A DNA stretch of 42,547 bases, from assembly GCA_002409975.1 (NCBI GenBank), contig DHOO01000141.1, forward strand, positions 1 to 42,547. Reading direction: 5' to 3'. Origin of the DNA: Firmicutes bacterium UBA5388 (lineage in GTDB: Bacteria; Bacillota; UBA4882; UBA10575). The notes beneath the pieces are model-generated. The model did not search any database. It was not told the origin of the DNA and worked only from the letters and a program-made list of their open reading frames with translations. This document shows positions 1 through 8,389 of the stretch, one piece after another (the first letter of the stretch is position 1; each line of letters opens with the position of its first letter). Both the position numbers and the translations under genes were made by a program.

Positions 1-367
1 CTAGAAGTTCTTTGAGGTGTTCATGATGGAACTCTCCCTCATCAAACAGCTCATCAACAATTTTATTCAAAGTCGCCGCCTGTTTACTAGCGGCTAATCT
101 AACTCCAGCCGCATCATACATCACAACCAAGGCAAAAACAATAGCCAACGCCGTTGTGGTGGAAGCCCAACCATCATTTAACCCCACCCCAGTAGCTAGC
201 GCCGACACAAAAGCCGAATGAGAACTAGGCATTCCTCCTGCGCCCACGAATCGTCTAAAATCCATTTTTCTATATTTGTAGAAGGCAAAAATACCTTTTA
301 AGAACTGAGCAATAATCCACGCGATAAAAGCGCTCCAAAAAACTATATTGTCTGAAAATTTGCCCAC
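1..367 (-). CDS. DUF212 / YuiD-like membrane protein (partial, 3' end outside window)
   Basis: The 122 visible residues match the DUF212 family (divergent PAP2-like, related to B. subtilis YuiD): an N-terminal hydrophobic stretch (FWSAFIAWIIAQFLKG), then GAGGMPSSHSAFVSALATG and a second hydrophobic segment ending VMYDAAGVRLAASKQA. The SSH motif recalls acid phosphatase/haloperoxidase folds, but no substrate is established for this family. The start is GTG at 367, preceded by AAGGGG with about five bases between. The gene runs off the window at position 1, so the C-terminus is missing. A 63-bp gap separates it from ispA, and it could be the last gene of the xse-isp transcript. Confidence 0.85.
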   Translation of the reverse strand, partial: MGKFSDNIVFWSAFIAWIIAQFLKGIFAFYKYRKMDFRRFVGAGGMPSSHSAFVSALATGVGLNDGWASTTTALAIVFALVVMYDAAGVRLAASKQAATLNKIVDELFDEGEFHHEHLKELL

Positions 368-430
368 TTTATTTCCCCTTCATCTTTTCCTGATTTAAAA
401 ATAATAGAATTTCTCAATACACTGTAGTAA

Positions 431-1312
431 TTAATGATCCCTTTGCAATAGGTATTCGGCAAATCGCCACAACAATCTTCCCTTCTCCCCAAAAGGATGA
501 AGAGCACGACAAGCTTTATCTACTTCTAAAGCGGCCAGACGGTGAGACTCATCAGTTCCTACGATCCCAGGATAGGTAGATTTTTGATTTCTGAGGTCGC
601 TACCCACAGCTTTCCCTAATACTATGGGCTTTGCTTCCTGATCTAAAAGATCATCTGTAATTTGAAAAGCAAGTCCAAGAGCTTCTCCGTAGTTTGAGAG
701 CGCTTCAATCGCCGTCTCCCCTCCGCCACCAATAATTCCTCCCATTCTTAAAGCGGCTCTGATTAATGCCCCTGTTTTCCGTTTATGTATTTCTTTTAGC
801 TCTGTCAGGTTAAGTTTTTTCCCTTCCGCTTCCAGGTCTAAGACCTGGCCTCCAATCATCCCTTGGGTATTGCTAGCGTTAACTAGTTCCCGTAATGCTC
901 TCCAATAACACGTTTCTAGACCGGTTGGAACGTAAGATACCATCGTCCCGATTGCTTGCGTTAATAAGGCATCTCCTGCCAATAAGGCAATCGCTTCCCC
1001 ATATACCCGATGGTTAGTCGGTTTTCCCCGCCGAAGAGCATCATCATCCATACAGGGTAAATCATCATGGATTAGCGAATAAGAATGAACCATCTCCACA
1101 GCGCAAGCTGCTGGAAGCGCGTCTGACCACTGCCCATCCACGACCTGACTAGCTAGCAGGGTTAAGATCCCTCTAACTCTTTTTCCTCCTCCACAAACAC
1201 TATATCTCATGGCTTCATGAAGAATATTGGGTAGCGATGAGATGCTTGGAAGATAATTACTAAGACCTTCTTCAATTTTTTCTTTATAGAACTGAAGTTC
1301 TGTTAAAGCCAA
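431..1312 (-). CDS. ispA: Polyprenyl synthetase, farnesyl/geranyl diphosphate synthase type
   Basis: A 293-residue short-chain trans-isoprenyl diphosphate synthase, which condenses isopentenyl diphosphate with allylic diphosphates in the cytoplasm. The first aspartate-rich motif is DDLPCMDDDALRRGKPTNH (about residues 80-98) and the second is QITDDLLDQE (about 216-225). GGKRVRG near residue 41 binds the diphosphate. The length is typical of bacterial IspA. The start is TTG, eight bases after GAGGAGG, and lies immediately after the xseB stop, so translation is probably coupled. The order xseA-xseB-ispA is widely conserved in Firmicutes and supports the call; dxs, often next, is not here. Product chain length cannot be read from the sequence. 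Confidence 0.95.
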   Translation of the reverse strand: MALTELQFYKEKIEEGLSNYLPSISSLPNILHEAMRYSVCGGGKRVRGILTLLASQVVDGQWSDALPAACAVEMVHSYSLIHDDLPCMDDDALRRGKPTNHRVYGEAIALLAGDALLTQAIGTMVSYVPTGLETCYWRALRELVNASNTQGMIGGQVLDLEAEGKKLNLTELKEIHKRKTGALIRAALRMGGIIGGGGETAIEALSNYGEALGLAFQITDDLLDQEAKPIVLGKAVGSDLRNQKSTYPGIVGTDESHRLAALEVDKACRALHPFGEKGRLLWRFAEYLLQRDH

Positions 1313-1314
1313 TG

Positions 1315-1557
1315 TTATTCCTCCTCTGGTTGAAACTCCTCTGTCCTAATTACTCCGTCTTCGATCCCAAGAAGCACCTCTACCTTTCCCTGAGCTTCGT
1401 CAAGCTTTAAGTTACAATGCCGCGCCAAAGCAATCCCTTCTTCAAATAGTTTTAGACTCTCTTCCAAACTTAACTCGCCATTTTCTAATTTCCTAATAAT
1501 CTCTTCTAATCGAACCAAGGCTTCCTCAAAGGTTTTTTCCATCAGGTTTTCCGTCAT
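1315..1557 (-). CDS. xseB: Exodeoxyribonuclease VII small subunit
   Basis: An 80-residue acidic helical protein with the XseB core FEEALVRLEEIIRKLENGEL (residues 10-29) followed by LEESLKLFEEGIALARHCNLKLDEAQGKVE. It binds XseA to form exonuclease VII, which degrades single-stranded DNA from both ends into acid-insoluble then acid-soluble oligonucleotides. Its ATG overlaps the TGA of xseA (ATGA), indicating translational coupling, and ispA follows two bases after its stop. Length and position are canonical. Confidence 0.96.
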   Translation of the reverse strand: MTENLMEKTFEEALVRLEEIIRKLENGELSLEESLKLFEEGIALARHCNLKLDEAQGKVEVLLGIEDGVIRTEEFQPEEE

Positions 1558-2774
1558 CCCATCACTTCCTTCTTAGCTTCTTCCACCATGCATAAAAGCT
1601 GTCCGCGGCTTAAAATAATCTTCACTTTTTCTCCGGGATTAACTTCGCTCGCATCGCGCACCAAAGCGCCATCCTCTTCTTTGTAGCAGATACTATAACC
1701 CCTAGCTAGAGTTGATAAAGGACTTAAGGCATCTAGCTTACCCAGTTCCACCAGAAGCAATTTCCGCTTTTTTTCTAGTGTTGTCTGTATATACCGAAGT
1801 AACTCTTCTTTAACCTCATCCACCTGTTGCCTTCTGGAAAGCAACCAACGTTCCGGACGTTTTAAAGCAGGATGGGTTGTTAATCTGAGAAGTTGAGCCC
1901 GTTTCCGCTCACAAGCACGGAAAAAAGAGAATTTTAGGTTCTTTGCGCTCATCATAATCTTTTTTCGTAATTCTTTGATCTCCGGCACCGCTAATTCCGC
2001 AGCTCCGGACGGAGTAGGAGCGCGTAAATCCGCCACTAAATCAGCAATGGTAAAGTCAGTTTCATGACCTACTCCTGAAATTACCGGAATCGGACAGGAG
2101 GCAATCGCCCGTGCTACCCCCTCATCGTTAAAAGCCCATAATTCTTCGGCAGAACCGCCCCCTCGCCCGATAATAAGCAAATCCAATTCCCTTAACCTGC
2201 CAGCTAATTGAATTGCTTCCACCAAACTTTGCGGGGCGACCTCCCCTTGAACCTGAGCCGGAATGAGTAGAATGTCAACCCGGGGATGTCGACGATGTAA
2301 TATTTTAATAATATCCCGGACGGCAGCTCCGGTAGGAGAAGTGATAACCCCAATCTTCTGAGCCAGTTGGGGTAAAGGTTTCTTTTTGGCTTGATCAAAA
2401 AGACCCTCCTGGGCCAGCCGGTTTTTTAATTGCTCATAAGCCAAATATAAAGAACCAAGTCCTGCCGCCTCCATTAAGTCCACATAAAGCTGGTATTCCC
2501 CATTCTTCTGGTAAACAGCAATCCGACCACAAACCAGTACCTCTAATCCATCATGAGGTTGAAATTTCAACCATTGATTTTCTCCTTTAAACATTACTGC
2601 CCGCAAACGGGAGGATTGATCTTTAAGCGTAAAATACATATGACCCGATGAATGCCTGGTAAAATTGGAGATTTCTCCTGTAATCCATATATTCTGCAGT
2701 CTTTGATCTTTTTCAAGCAGATTTTTTAAATAGTATGTAACTTGCGATACTGTGAAAATTTTCGCCAAAATCAT
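1554..2774 (-). CDS. xseA: Exodeoxyribonuclease VII large subunit
   Basis: A 406-residue protein with an N-terminal OB-fold (about residues 5-100; FTVSQVTYYLKNLLEKD, ITGEISNFTRHSSGHMYFTLKD) that binds single-stranded DNA. The catalytic domain follows, with KKKPLPQLAQKIGVITSPTG, DIIKILHRRHP and IGRGGGSAEELWAFNDE (about 203-219), GVGHETDFTIADLVADLRAPTPSGAAE, and a coiled-coil C-terminus that contacts XseB. The start is ATG at 2774 just after AGGAGGAGAG; spacing is short, and the TTG two codons later is an alternative. It is first gene of the xseA-xseB-ispA operon. Exo VII acts in mismatch and recombinational repair. Confidence 0.96.
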   Translation of the reverse strand: MILAKIFTVSQVTYYLKNLLEKDQRLQNIWITGEISNFTRHSSGHMYFTLKDQSSRLRAVMFKGENQWLKFQPHDGLEVLVCGRIAVYQKNGEYQLYVDLMEAAGLGSLYLAYEQLKNRLAQEGLFDQAKKKPLPQLAQKIGVITSPTGAAVRDIIKILHRRHPRVDILLIPAQVQGEVAPQSLVEAIQLAGRLRELDLLIIGRGGGSAEELWAFNDEGVARAIASCPIPVISGVGHETDFTIADLVADLRAPTPSGAAELAVPEIKELRKKIMMSAKNLKFSFFRACERKRAQLLRLTTHPALKRPERWLLSRRQQVDEVKEELLRYIQTTLEKKRKLLLVELGKLDALSPLSTLARGYSICYKEEDGALVRDASEVNPGEKVKIILSRGQLLCMVEEAKKEVMG

Positions 2775-2936
2775 CTCTCCTCCTTCTTACGTTTTTATTA
2801 TTTCCATGTCTGGATGCAAAATCCTTTTCTCCTGTTTTTCTTGCCAACAAGTCCAACATTTACATAAAGGAATCCCATTATAATACGAGAATAAAAAAGA
2901 TAAAAGAAAAAGAAGCCAAACCAAGGAGTGAGCAGC

Positions 2937-4139
2937 ATGATTTCCCTACGTCATCGCCTGATAATTTATATTCTTTTCATTCTCACTTTTTTGCTCGTGA
3001 CCCCCGTTGTTCAAGCCATGCCTTCAGATATACAAGGACACTGGGCTGAAGATAGCATTAGTAACCTTGTGGATAAAGGAGTGTTGAATGGCTACCCGGA
3101 TGGAAGCTTTCATCCGGATCAGAGTATCACCCGTGCAGAATTAGCAAAAACACTGGCCGTTGCTTATAAATTTCAAGCCTCTAATAAGAAAGGACAATTT
3201 CCAGACACTAAAGAACATTGGGCTAAAGCATATATTTCCGCTCTAGCGGATAACCAAATTATAACCGGATACCCTGACGGCACTTTTAAACCGGAAGCGC
3301 CAATTACTCGAGCAGAGATTGTTGCTATGCTTACCCGCTTACTGAAGATTGGCTCAGCAGAGGAGCAATATACAATGGATTTTGTTCCTTCTTTCCCTGA
3401 TCTTGAGAAAGATTATTGGGCTTTTCACCAGATTGAACTGGCCTTTAGATTAGGTATTCTCCCTGGTTATTTTCAACCGGAGTTTCGTCCTTCTCGGTTA
3501 GCCAGCCGCGCAGATACCGCCTGGATGATTGAACAATTACTCAACCTCAATACAGTGCGGGGAAAAATTTTAGATAATCCAACTGGTTCTAATCTTTTAA
3601 CTGTAGAGCCGGATGAAGGCGAGATCCAGATTGCATTCGTCCCGCCAGAAGCCATTGTCTTTAGAAATAACATTACTACCACTGCCCAGGAGCTAATCAA
3701 AAGTGATCAAGTCACCATCTTCTTTAACCGCAATAATGAACCGGCAATCATCAAATCTTTTGGTGATGTTAATAAAAATGATCTACTCGGTCGGCTAAGC
3801 GCAATGGTTAAAGGACGTCTATCTTCAGAACAGATATCTTCAATCTTAGCAGGAGATTGGGAACAAGTCAAAGAGAGTATTAAAGGGGAATTATACAACC
3901 AACTGCTCCAGGTTGGTCTTACCCCAGAGGAAGCCGAGTCCATCCTCGTTCAAGACTGGGCTTACCTTGATACCATTGGTCGGGATCGACTATCCGCAGC
4001 CCTCTCCAGCTACTTGGGGATTACTAAAGACTTAAGTCGCGCGATCTTAGACCGAGATTTCGCTCGTATTAAAGAATACGCTAAGATTGAACTAGCTGCC
4101 ATTGCCTTAGAGAAACTTCTCGGTCAAGGTTTAATGTAA
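2937..4139 (+). CDS. SLH-domain surface protein with C-terminal helical repeats
   Basis: A secreted protein of 400 residues. A signal peptide (LIIYILFILTFLLVTPVVQA) is followed by three SLH domains at about residues 30-75, 88-138 and 152-205; the first two contain GYPDGSFHPDQSITRAE and GYPDGTFKPEAPITRAE, the third is more divergent. SLH domains bind pyruvylated wall polymers; in diderm Firmicutes they tie the envelope to peptidoglycan. The C-terminal part (about 285-390) has three related units of about 33 residues with the pattern SIL..DW..(I/L)...I....L, of unknown function. I chose ATG 2937, eight bases after AAGGAG, over GTG 2928 which overlaps that site. It is transcribed alone and ends in a bidirectional terminator shared with the L,D-transpeptidase. 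Confidence 0.9.
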   Translation: MISLRHRLIIYILFILTFLLVTPVVQAMPSDIQGHWAEDSISNLVDKGVLNGYPDGSFHPDQSITRAELAKTLAVAYKFQASNKKGQFPDTKEHWAKAYISALADNQIITGYPDGTFKPEAPITRAEIVAMLTRLLKIGSAEEQYTMDFVPSFPDLEKDYWAFHQIELAFRLGILPGYFQPEFRPSRLASRADTAWMIEQLLNLNTVRGKILDNPTGSNLLTVEPDEGEIQIAFVPPEAIVFRNNITTTAQELIKSDQVTIFFNRNNEPAIIKSFGDVNKNDLLGRLSAMVKGRLSSEQISSILAGDWEQVKESIKGELYNQLLQVGLTPEEAESILVQDWAYLDTIGRDRLSAALSSYLGITKDLSRAILDRDFARIKEYAKIELAAIALEKLLGQGLM

Positions 4140-4286
4140 GGATTGAAAGATAACCTTTCGTTTTCAAGCGGCAAATCAGCGCATATAAATTACTCATGAA
4201 AATCAGAGCCGGGTGAATAGAGAAGCATGAAAGATTTTTCTTGTGGTAAAATTTAAAGCGATCACAAAAGTTAATTCCTTAAAGCA

Positions 4287-4316
4287 AAAGACCTTTGAAC
4301 TAGTTCGAAGGTCTTT
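4287..4316. terminator. Bidirectional terminator between SLH gene and L,D-transpeptidase gene
   Basis: A near-perfect inverted repeat, AAAAGACCTT...AAGGTCTTTT, with inner pairing GAAC/GTTC and U-rich tails on both strands. It lies between two convergent genes. Confidence 0.85.
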
Positions 4317-4345
4317 TTACAATCCGGCAAAAAAGCAAGCTTCTT

Positions 4346-5446
4346 CTAATAATCAATTCTAAGAATCCAATTTAAAGCATCCCACTCTACAATCAACTGG
4401 GGCCAGCATCTTTTAATTACCGATAAGGGAACCCAAGCTTCTTCCCCTTCAGCGAAAGATGATCGTTCTAGAGGAGACATCCTAGAGATAGTTATTAATT
4501 TTTCTTGTAAAAACGTTACTAGTTTTATTGGCAGAAAAGGCTCATCTTGGTACCAACCCCTAATTGGAAATAAGTCCCCATTACAATAAATCCGAAGCGT
4601 ATAAAGGCTTATTTTTTTCTCTTGTTGATCGAAAATTCCATAGACTTGTCCTGCATATAAGCGCATAAATTCTGTTAGTTCTAAATAATTCTTGTGACTT
4701 TCTACCCCCCATATACCAGTTAATTCTGACGGAAGAAAAACATTATCCCCCCAAATAAAACCAGCACTTTGAGATTCGACACCATCCAACAACAATGGGA
4801 GTTTCTGTGGCGCCTCAATCACTAATGGTCTTTTTCCTCCAATAAATTGCCAAAGAGCTTCCCAATGAACAGGGTAAAGAAGGGGGTGTTCGTCAATTTT
4901 TCTTAAAATTGCCGTTTTTAACTCTGTCTGCCGGTGATAAATGTCAGGAAAAATCGTCAACCATGTTTTATCTAAAATATTCTTTAAAATAACTGTCTCA
5001 TAAACAATCTCTACCGGTGTCCCCACTCTCACTAACCCAACAAGAACTTGTAGATCATTATTTAACATCCGGATACACCCGTTCGATTGTGGATAACCAA
5101 TAGAAGAAACATTATTATTGCCATGCACGCCATAGCTAGCAATACTAAGACCTAACCAGTAGCCTCCTAGAGGGTTTTCAGCCCCAGGCGGCACCGGTGG
5201 TTTACCTACCGGATACCAGGTAGGATTTTTTATTATATTGCTAATCGTAAATTCACCCACGGGGGTAGGGGTAGTAGCTTTTCCCACCGCAATCGGAAAT
5301 TCGCGCCATACTTCACCATCTTGCAGTAACTCCAGAGAGCAAGCCGGGATATTGATCCGAATTGACCACTGGCCGGAAGGTTCAGACGCCACCCCTCCCA
5401 TCGCCAGAAATAGCATCACTAGTATAATAACCTGAACCTGCCTCAG
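4346..5446 (-). CDS. L,D-transpeptidase (YkuD domain) with C-terminal stalk-like domain
   Basis: An exported peptidoglycan-modifying enzyme. The YkuD catalytic domain covers about residues 25-150, with SYGVHGNNN and SNGCIRM containing the catalytic His and Cys (HG...S.GC.R). The last 150 residues resemble the 'copper amine oxidase N-terminal-like' stalk domains of Firmicutes (EPFLPIKLV, AWVPLSVIKRCWP, VEWDALNWILRI). The start is not settled. ATG 5416 and GTG 5419 lack a ribosome site and would cut the signal peptide. CTG at 5446 sits five bases after GGTGGAG and gives a proper signal peptide, RQVQVIILVMLFLAMGGVAS. I therefore chose CTG. L,D-transpeptidases make 3-3 cross-links or attach proteins to the wall; which applies here cannot be told. 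Confidence 0.88.
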   Translation of the reverse strand: MRQVQVIILVMLFLAMGGVASEPSGQWSIRINIPACSLELLQDGEVWREFPIAVGKATTPTPVGEFTISNIIKNPTWYPVGKPPVPPGAENPLGGYWLGLSIASYGVHGNNNVSSIGYPQSNGCIRMLNNDLQVLVGLVRVGTPVEIVYETVILKNILDKTWLTIFPDIYHRQTELKTAILRKIDEHPLLYPVHWEALWQFIGGKRPLVIEAPQKLPLLLDGVESQSAGFIWGDNVFLPSELTGIWGVESHKNYLELTEFMRLYAGQVYGIFDQQEKKISLYTLRIYCNGDLFPIRGWYQDEPFLPIKLVTFLQEKLITISRMSPLERSSFAEGEEAWVPLSVIKRCWPQLIVEWDALNWILRIDY

Positions 5447-5536
5447 TTTTGCTCCACCTTTCCCGGAGATTATAAAATACTCTTGACTATTTATGATCTC
5501 CAGGAGAGTAATGTTTATTACCCTAAAATGATCTTT

Positions 5537-6703
5537 TTATTTCTTTTTTTTAATTAATCGTCCCCTAGTAATGGCTTGTTCCCCAAAACGATCTCTAATC
5601 TGATCAACAGTCTGGTGTAAACGATGTAAATCCTTCCTTTCAACCTCAGCAAAAAGGGGCGGTTGTTCCGTTCCGCTTTTTTGTAAACCCGAAACATTTA
5701 CCCCAATTAAGCGCACCCGTTTCCGCCCCCACTCATTTTCTTCCGCCAACTGCCGCGCTGTCTCGAAAATTATCTCCTCAAAATCGGTGGGATGATAAAG
5801 AGTGCTTCTTCTCGTTATCGTCTTAAAATCGGCATCTCTAATTTTAATGGTAATAATCCTTCCTACTAAAGAATTTTGCCGCAGCCGCCGGGCTACCTGT
5901 TCACAGAGGCTTAATAGCACTTGTTCCAAAAAATCCCGGTTATCTGTATCCTTTTGAAACGTGGTTTCATGTCCAATACTTTTTACCTCTTCCCCAGGGG
6001 AAACCGGTCTGTCATCAATTCCTAACGACAAACAATGCAAGCGCTCTCCAAATTCGCCGAGACTGCTCCGGATAATATCTACTGGCAGGTTTTGCAGATT
6101 GCCAATCGTCTGGATACCCATTTTTCTCAGTTGCTCTCCAGTTTTGGGTCCTACCCCCCAAAGCTTAGAGATGGGGAGAGGCGCCAAGAATGAACGGGCC
6201 TCATCAGCCTTGACAACCACAAAACCCTTTGGTTTTTTAAGATCTGACCCAATTTTAGCTAGAAATTTATTTGACGCAATCCCTACGGAAGCTGATAAAC
6301 CTAGTTCGAGTTCAATTCGATCTACGATCTCTCGAGCAATCTTCTCTGCTGGACCAAATAACATCTCCGAGCCAGTAACATCCATAAAAGCTTCATCGCA
6401 AGAAAGTGGTTCGACCAAAGGGGTATAGTCTCGGAGGATACTCATAATCTCTGTCGACACCTCTTGATATTTCTTCATCCGCACAGGTAAGAAAATCCCA
6501 TGGGGACACCGACTTCTCGCTTCATGTAAAGGCATCGCCGAATGAACTCCATATCTTCTGGCCTCATAAGAACAAGTAGAGACTACTCCCCGTGAGTTAG
6601 GGAGACCCCCGACAATTACCGGTTTTCCTTGATAAGCAGGGTGATCCCTCTGTTCAACAGCAGCAAAAAAAGCGTCCATATCAAGATGAATTATTTTCCG
6701 CAG
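5537..6703 (-). CDS. dinB: DNA polymerase IV (Y-family)
   Basis: A Y-family translesion polymerase of 388 residues. Catalytic carboxylates are in IIHLDMDAFFAAVEQRD at the N-terminus and PLSCDEAFMDVT near residue 105. Also seen are a steric-gate Phe in DAFF, the palm/thumb SVGIASNKFLAKIGSDLKKP and helix-hairpin-helix KLWGVGPKTGEQLRKMGI, and the little-finger domain (ETTFQKDT...). GTG 6712 lies inside the perfect ribosome site AGGAGGTGAT. The next usable codon at correct spacing is CTG 6703, which yields the canonical N-terminus (M)RKIIHLDMDAFFA, so I take CTG as the start. No clear beta-clamp motif was identified at the C-terminus. There is no LexA site that I can see. The upstream gap holds a repeat element. 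Confidence 0.93.
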   Translation of the reverse strand: MRKIIHLDMDAFFAAVEQRDHPAYQGKPVIVGGLPNSRGVVSTCSYEARRYGVHSAMPLHEARSRCPHGIFLPVRMKKYQEVSTEIMSILRDYTPLVEPLSCDEAFMDVTGSEMLFGPAEKIAREIVDRIELELGLSASVGIASNKFLAKIGSDLKKPKGFVVVKADEARSFLAPLPISKLWGVGPKTGEQLRKMGIQTIGNLQNLPVDIIRSSLGEFGERLHCLSLGIDDRPVSPGEEVKSIGHETTFQKDTDNRDFLEQVLLSLCEQVARRLRQNSLVGRIITIKIRDADFKTITRRSTLYHPTDFEEIIFETARQLAEENEWGRKRVRLIGVNVSGLQKSGTEQPPLFAEVERKDLHRLHQTVDQIRDRFGEQAITRGRLIKKKK

Positions 6704-6738
6704 GTCTATCACCTCCTAACGTCATTGCTGAATCTAGT

Positions 6739-6845
6739 AAAGCTTTTTGTGTTGTACCTTTTTAAAAGCTCCTAATACAATATATAGTGTTTGACTGACA
6801 TTAGGCTATATATATTGTATCGGGATATTCAACGCAAAAAGCCCT
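6739..6845. repeat. Intergenic inverted-repeat element, copy A (short form)
   Basis: About 107 bp with terminal inverted repeats AGCTTTTTGTGTTG (from 6740) and CAACGCAAAAAGCC (to 6843), and a second inner pair ATACAATATATAG (from 6775) and CTATATATATTGTAT (6806-6820). The ends resemble those of copy B (GCTAATTGTGTTGT), and the inner TTAGGCTATATATATTG resembles TAGGCTATCAATATATT in copies B and C. It lies upstream of dinB and could fold into one long hairpin. A stretch near 6891 (GCTTGTCGAGC) resembles the left arm of the conserved stem of other copies, but I see no right arm. Confidence 0.65.
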
Positions 6846-6968
6846 AGTAGTACCGGAATTTTTTCTGTTTTTTCGCCACGAGTCAATCAATGAAGATAAC
6901 TTAAAAAACACCTTGATGCTTGTCGAGCAATTTCAACCCATATTTTATTTATTAGCTCATTACCATAC

Positions 6969-8150
6969 CTATTGTACTTTTATTCCAAAGCTTTTAGGAA
7001 AAAACGCCTCTTTGAATTGTTTATTGAAAAAATCGTCCGTCATTCCGGCAATGAAATCCGTCACCATCCGTTCAATTGAAGTATTAGTGATATAATTTTC
7101 GTCCATCGCTTTTAGAAAATGTTGAAAAACAGGAGAAGAATAATTCGCTTTCTTTATATCCTCAACATACTTATCAAAAAGCAGTTGGAAGATCTGTCGT
7201 ATTTTGTGCTCTTCTGTTTTTATTTTTGGGTTAAAATAAATATGATCGTAATTAAACTGTTTCAACTCGAGTAAAGCATGGTAAATCTCCTTGCTGAAAG
7301 CAATAAAGCTCTGTCCATAGCTGTTGTTAATGACATCTAAGGCCAAAGTATTAATAATTTTATCATTAGAATCACCAAGGATCTTCACGATGCTTGGTGG
7401 AAGATCAGAACGTTTAATCAGGTCGACGACAATCGCATCTTCAATATCCCTTCCTATATAGGCAATCACATCGGCTACCCTCACCACGCAACCTTCCATG
7501 GTCATTGGATAAATTTTTTTACTATAACCTTTAATTTTAAAACAATTCTCATATTCTTGTAAAAACTGCGTCCAGGTCTTTCCCCTATCCGGAATCAGCC
7601 TTTCGTTAACGATCTCTCCGTTATGAGTTAAAATCCCATCCAAAACCTGAAGTGTTAGGTTTAAGCCCTTGCCTCCACCTTCGAGCTCCATTAGAAATCT
7701 AACACTCTGAGCATTGTGACAAAAATAACCTTTGTTCGCTTCTTCACATAATTTAGTAAGAAACCTTTCACCATCATGTCCATAAGGGGTATGTCCCAGA
7801 TCATGACCAAGAGCGATCGCTTCAATTAAATCCTCATTTAAACGCAAGCATCGACCGATTACTCTAGCGATTTTGGAAACAAACTGGACATGAAGTACCC
7901 GGTGGGTAATGTGAGCATTCTCAAATAAGGCAAAAACCTGGGTTTTATCAATATACCGGGTGTAAGCCATGGAATGGATAATCTTATCTGTATCATGGAA
8001 AAAAGCTTGTCTAATATTCTCCGGATCTGGGATTTTTTCCACCTGGGGGTTAAAACGCAAACCATCCTGACTTTTACAAGCATAATCAGAAAGGAACTCC
8101 TGTTCTCTCTGGCGATTCTTCTTAATGATCTCTTGATAAATTTGGATCAA
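6969..8150 (-). CDS. dgt: HD-domain dNTP triphosphohydrolase, dGTPase family
   Basis: About 393 residues, cytoplasmic. The HD-domain metal ligands appear as THRVLHVQFVSKIARVIG, then ALGHDLGHTPYGHDGERFL (the family signature) and VVRVADVIAYIGRDIEDAI further on. Such enzymes cleave dNTPs to deoxynucleosides and triphosphate and help balance dNTP pools; the exact nucleotide preference is not readable here. TTG 8150, eight bases after GGGG, is preferred to GTG 8159, which sits on that site. It is probably monocistronic. The length is typical of bacterial type-2 Dgt proteins. Confidence 0.88.
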   Translation of the reverse strand: MIQIYQEIIKKNRQREQEFLSDYACKSQDGLRFNPQVEKIPDPENIRQAFFHDTDKIIHSMAYTRYIDKTQVFALFENAHITHRVLHVQFVSKIARVIGRCLRLNEDLIEAIALGHDLGHTPYGHDGERFLTKLCEEANKGYFCHNAQSVRFLMELEGGGKGLNLTLQVLDGILTHNGEIVNERLIPDRGKTWTQFLQEYENCFKIKGYSKKIYPMTMEGCVVRVADVIAYIGRDIEDAIVVDLIKRSDLPPSIVKILGDSNDKIINTLALDVINNSYGQSFIAFSKEIYHALLELKQFNYDHIYFNPKIKTEEHKIRQIFQLLFDKYVEDIKKANYSSPVFQHFLKAMDENYITNTSIERMVTDFIAGMTDDFFNKQFKEAFFPKSFGIKVQ

Positions 8151-8389
8151 GTTTCTCACCCCGCAATAAAATCCTTATCCTAAAATAATAGTCAAGTTAT
8201 GATTTCTATAAAACAGATAGAAAGCCCTTTTGTTAACTATGAAATACTGTAAAATAAGGAGAGAACAGATTTTTACTACAAAGCAAGAGTAACGTAACTT
8301 TCCTTTACCACCTGGATGGTACAATAAACTTAATAAGCATTAGCGTATGATTTAAAATAGTTATTATCCCCAACAATAGGAGGAGAATT

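Noticed and set aside
5961..6428. Open frame of 155 codons on the plus strand
   Set aside because: It is wholly antisense to dinB, which is certain from its catalytic motifs.
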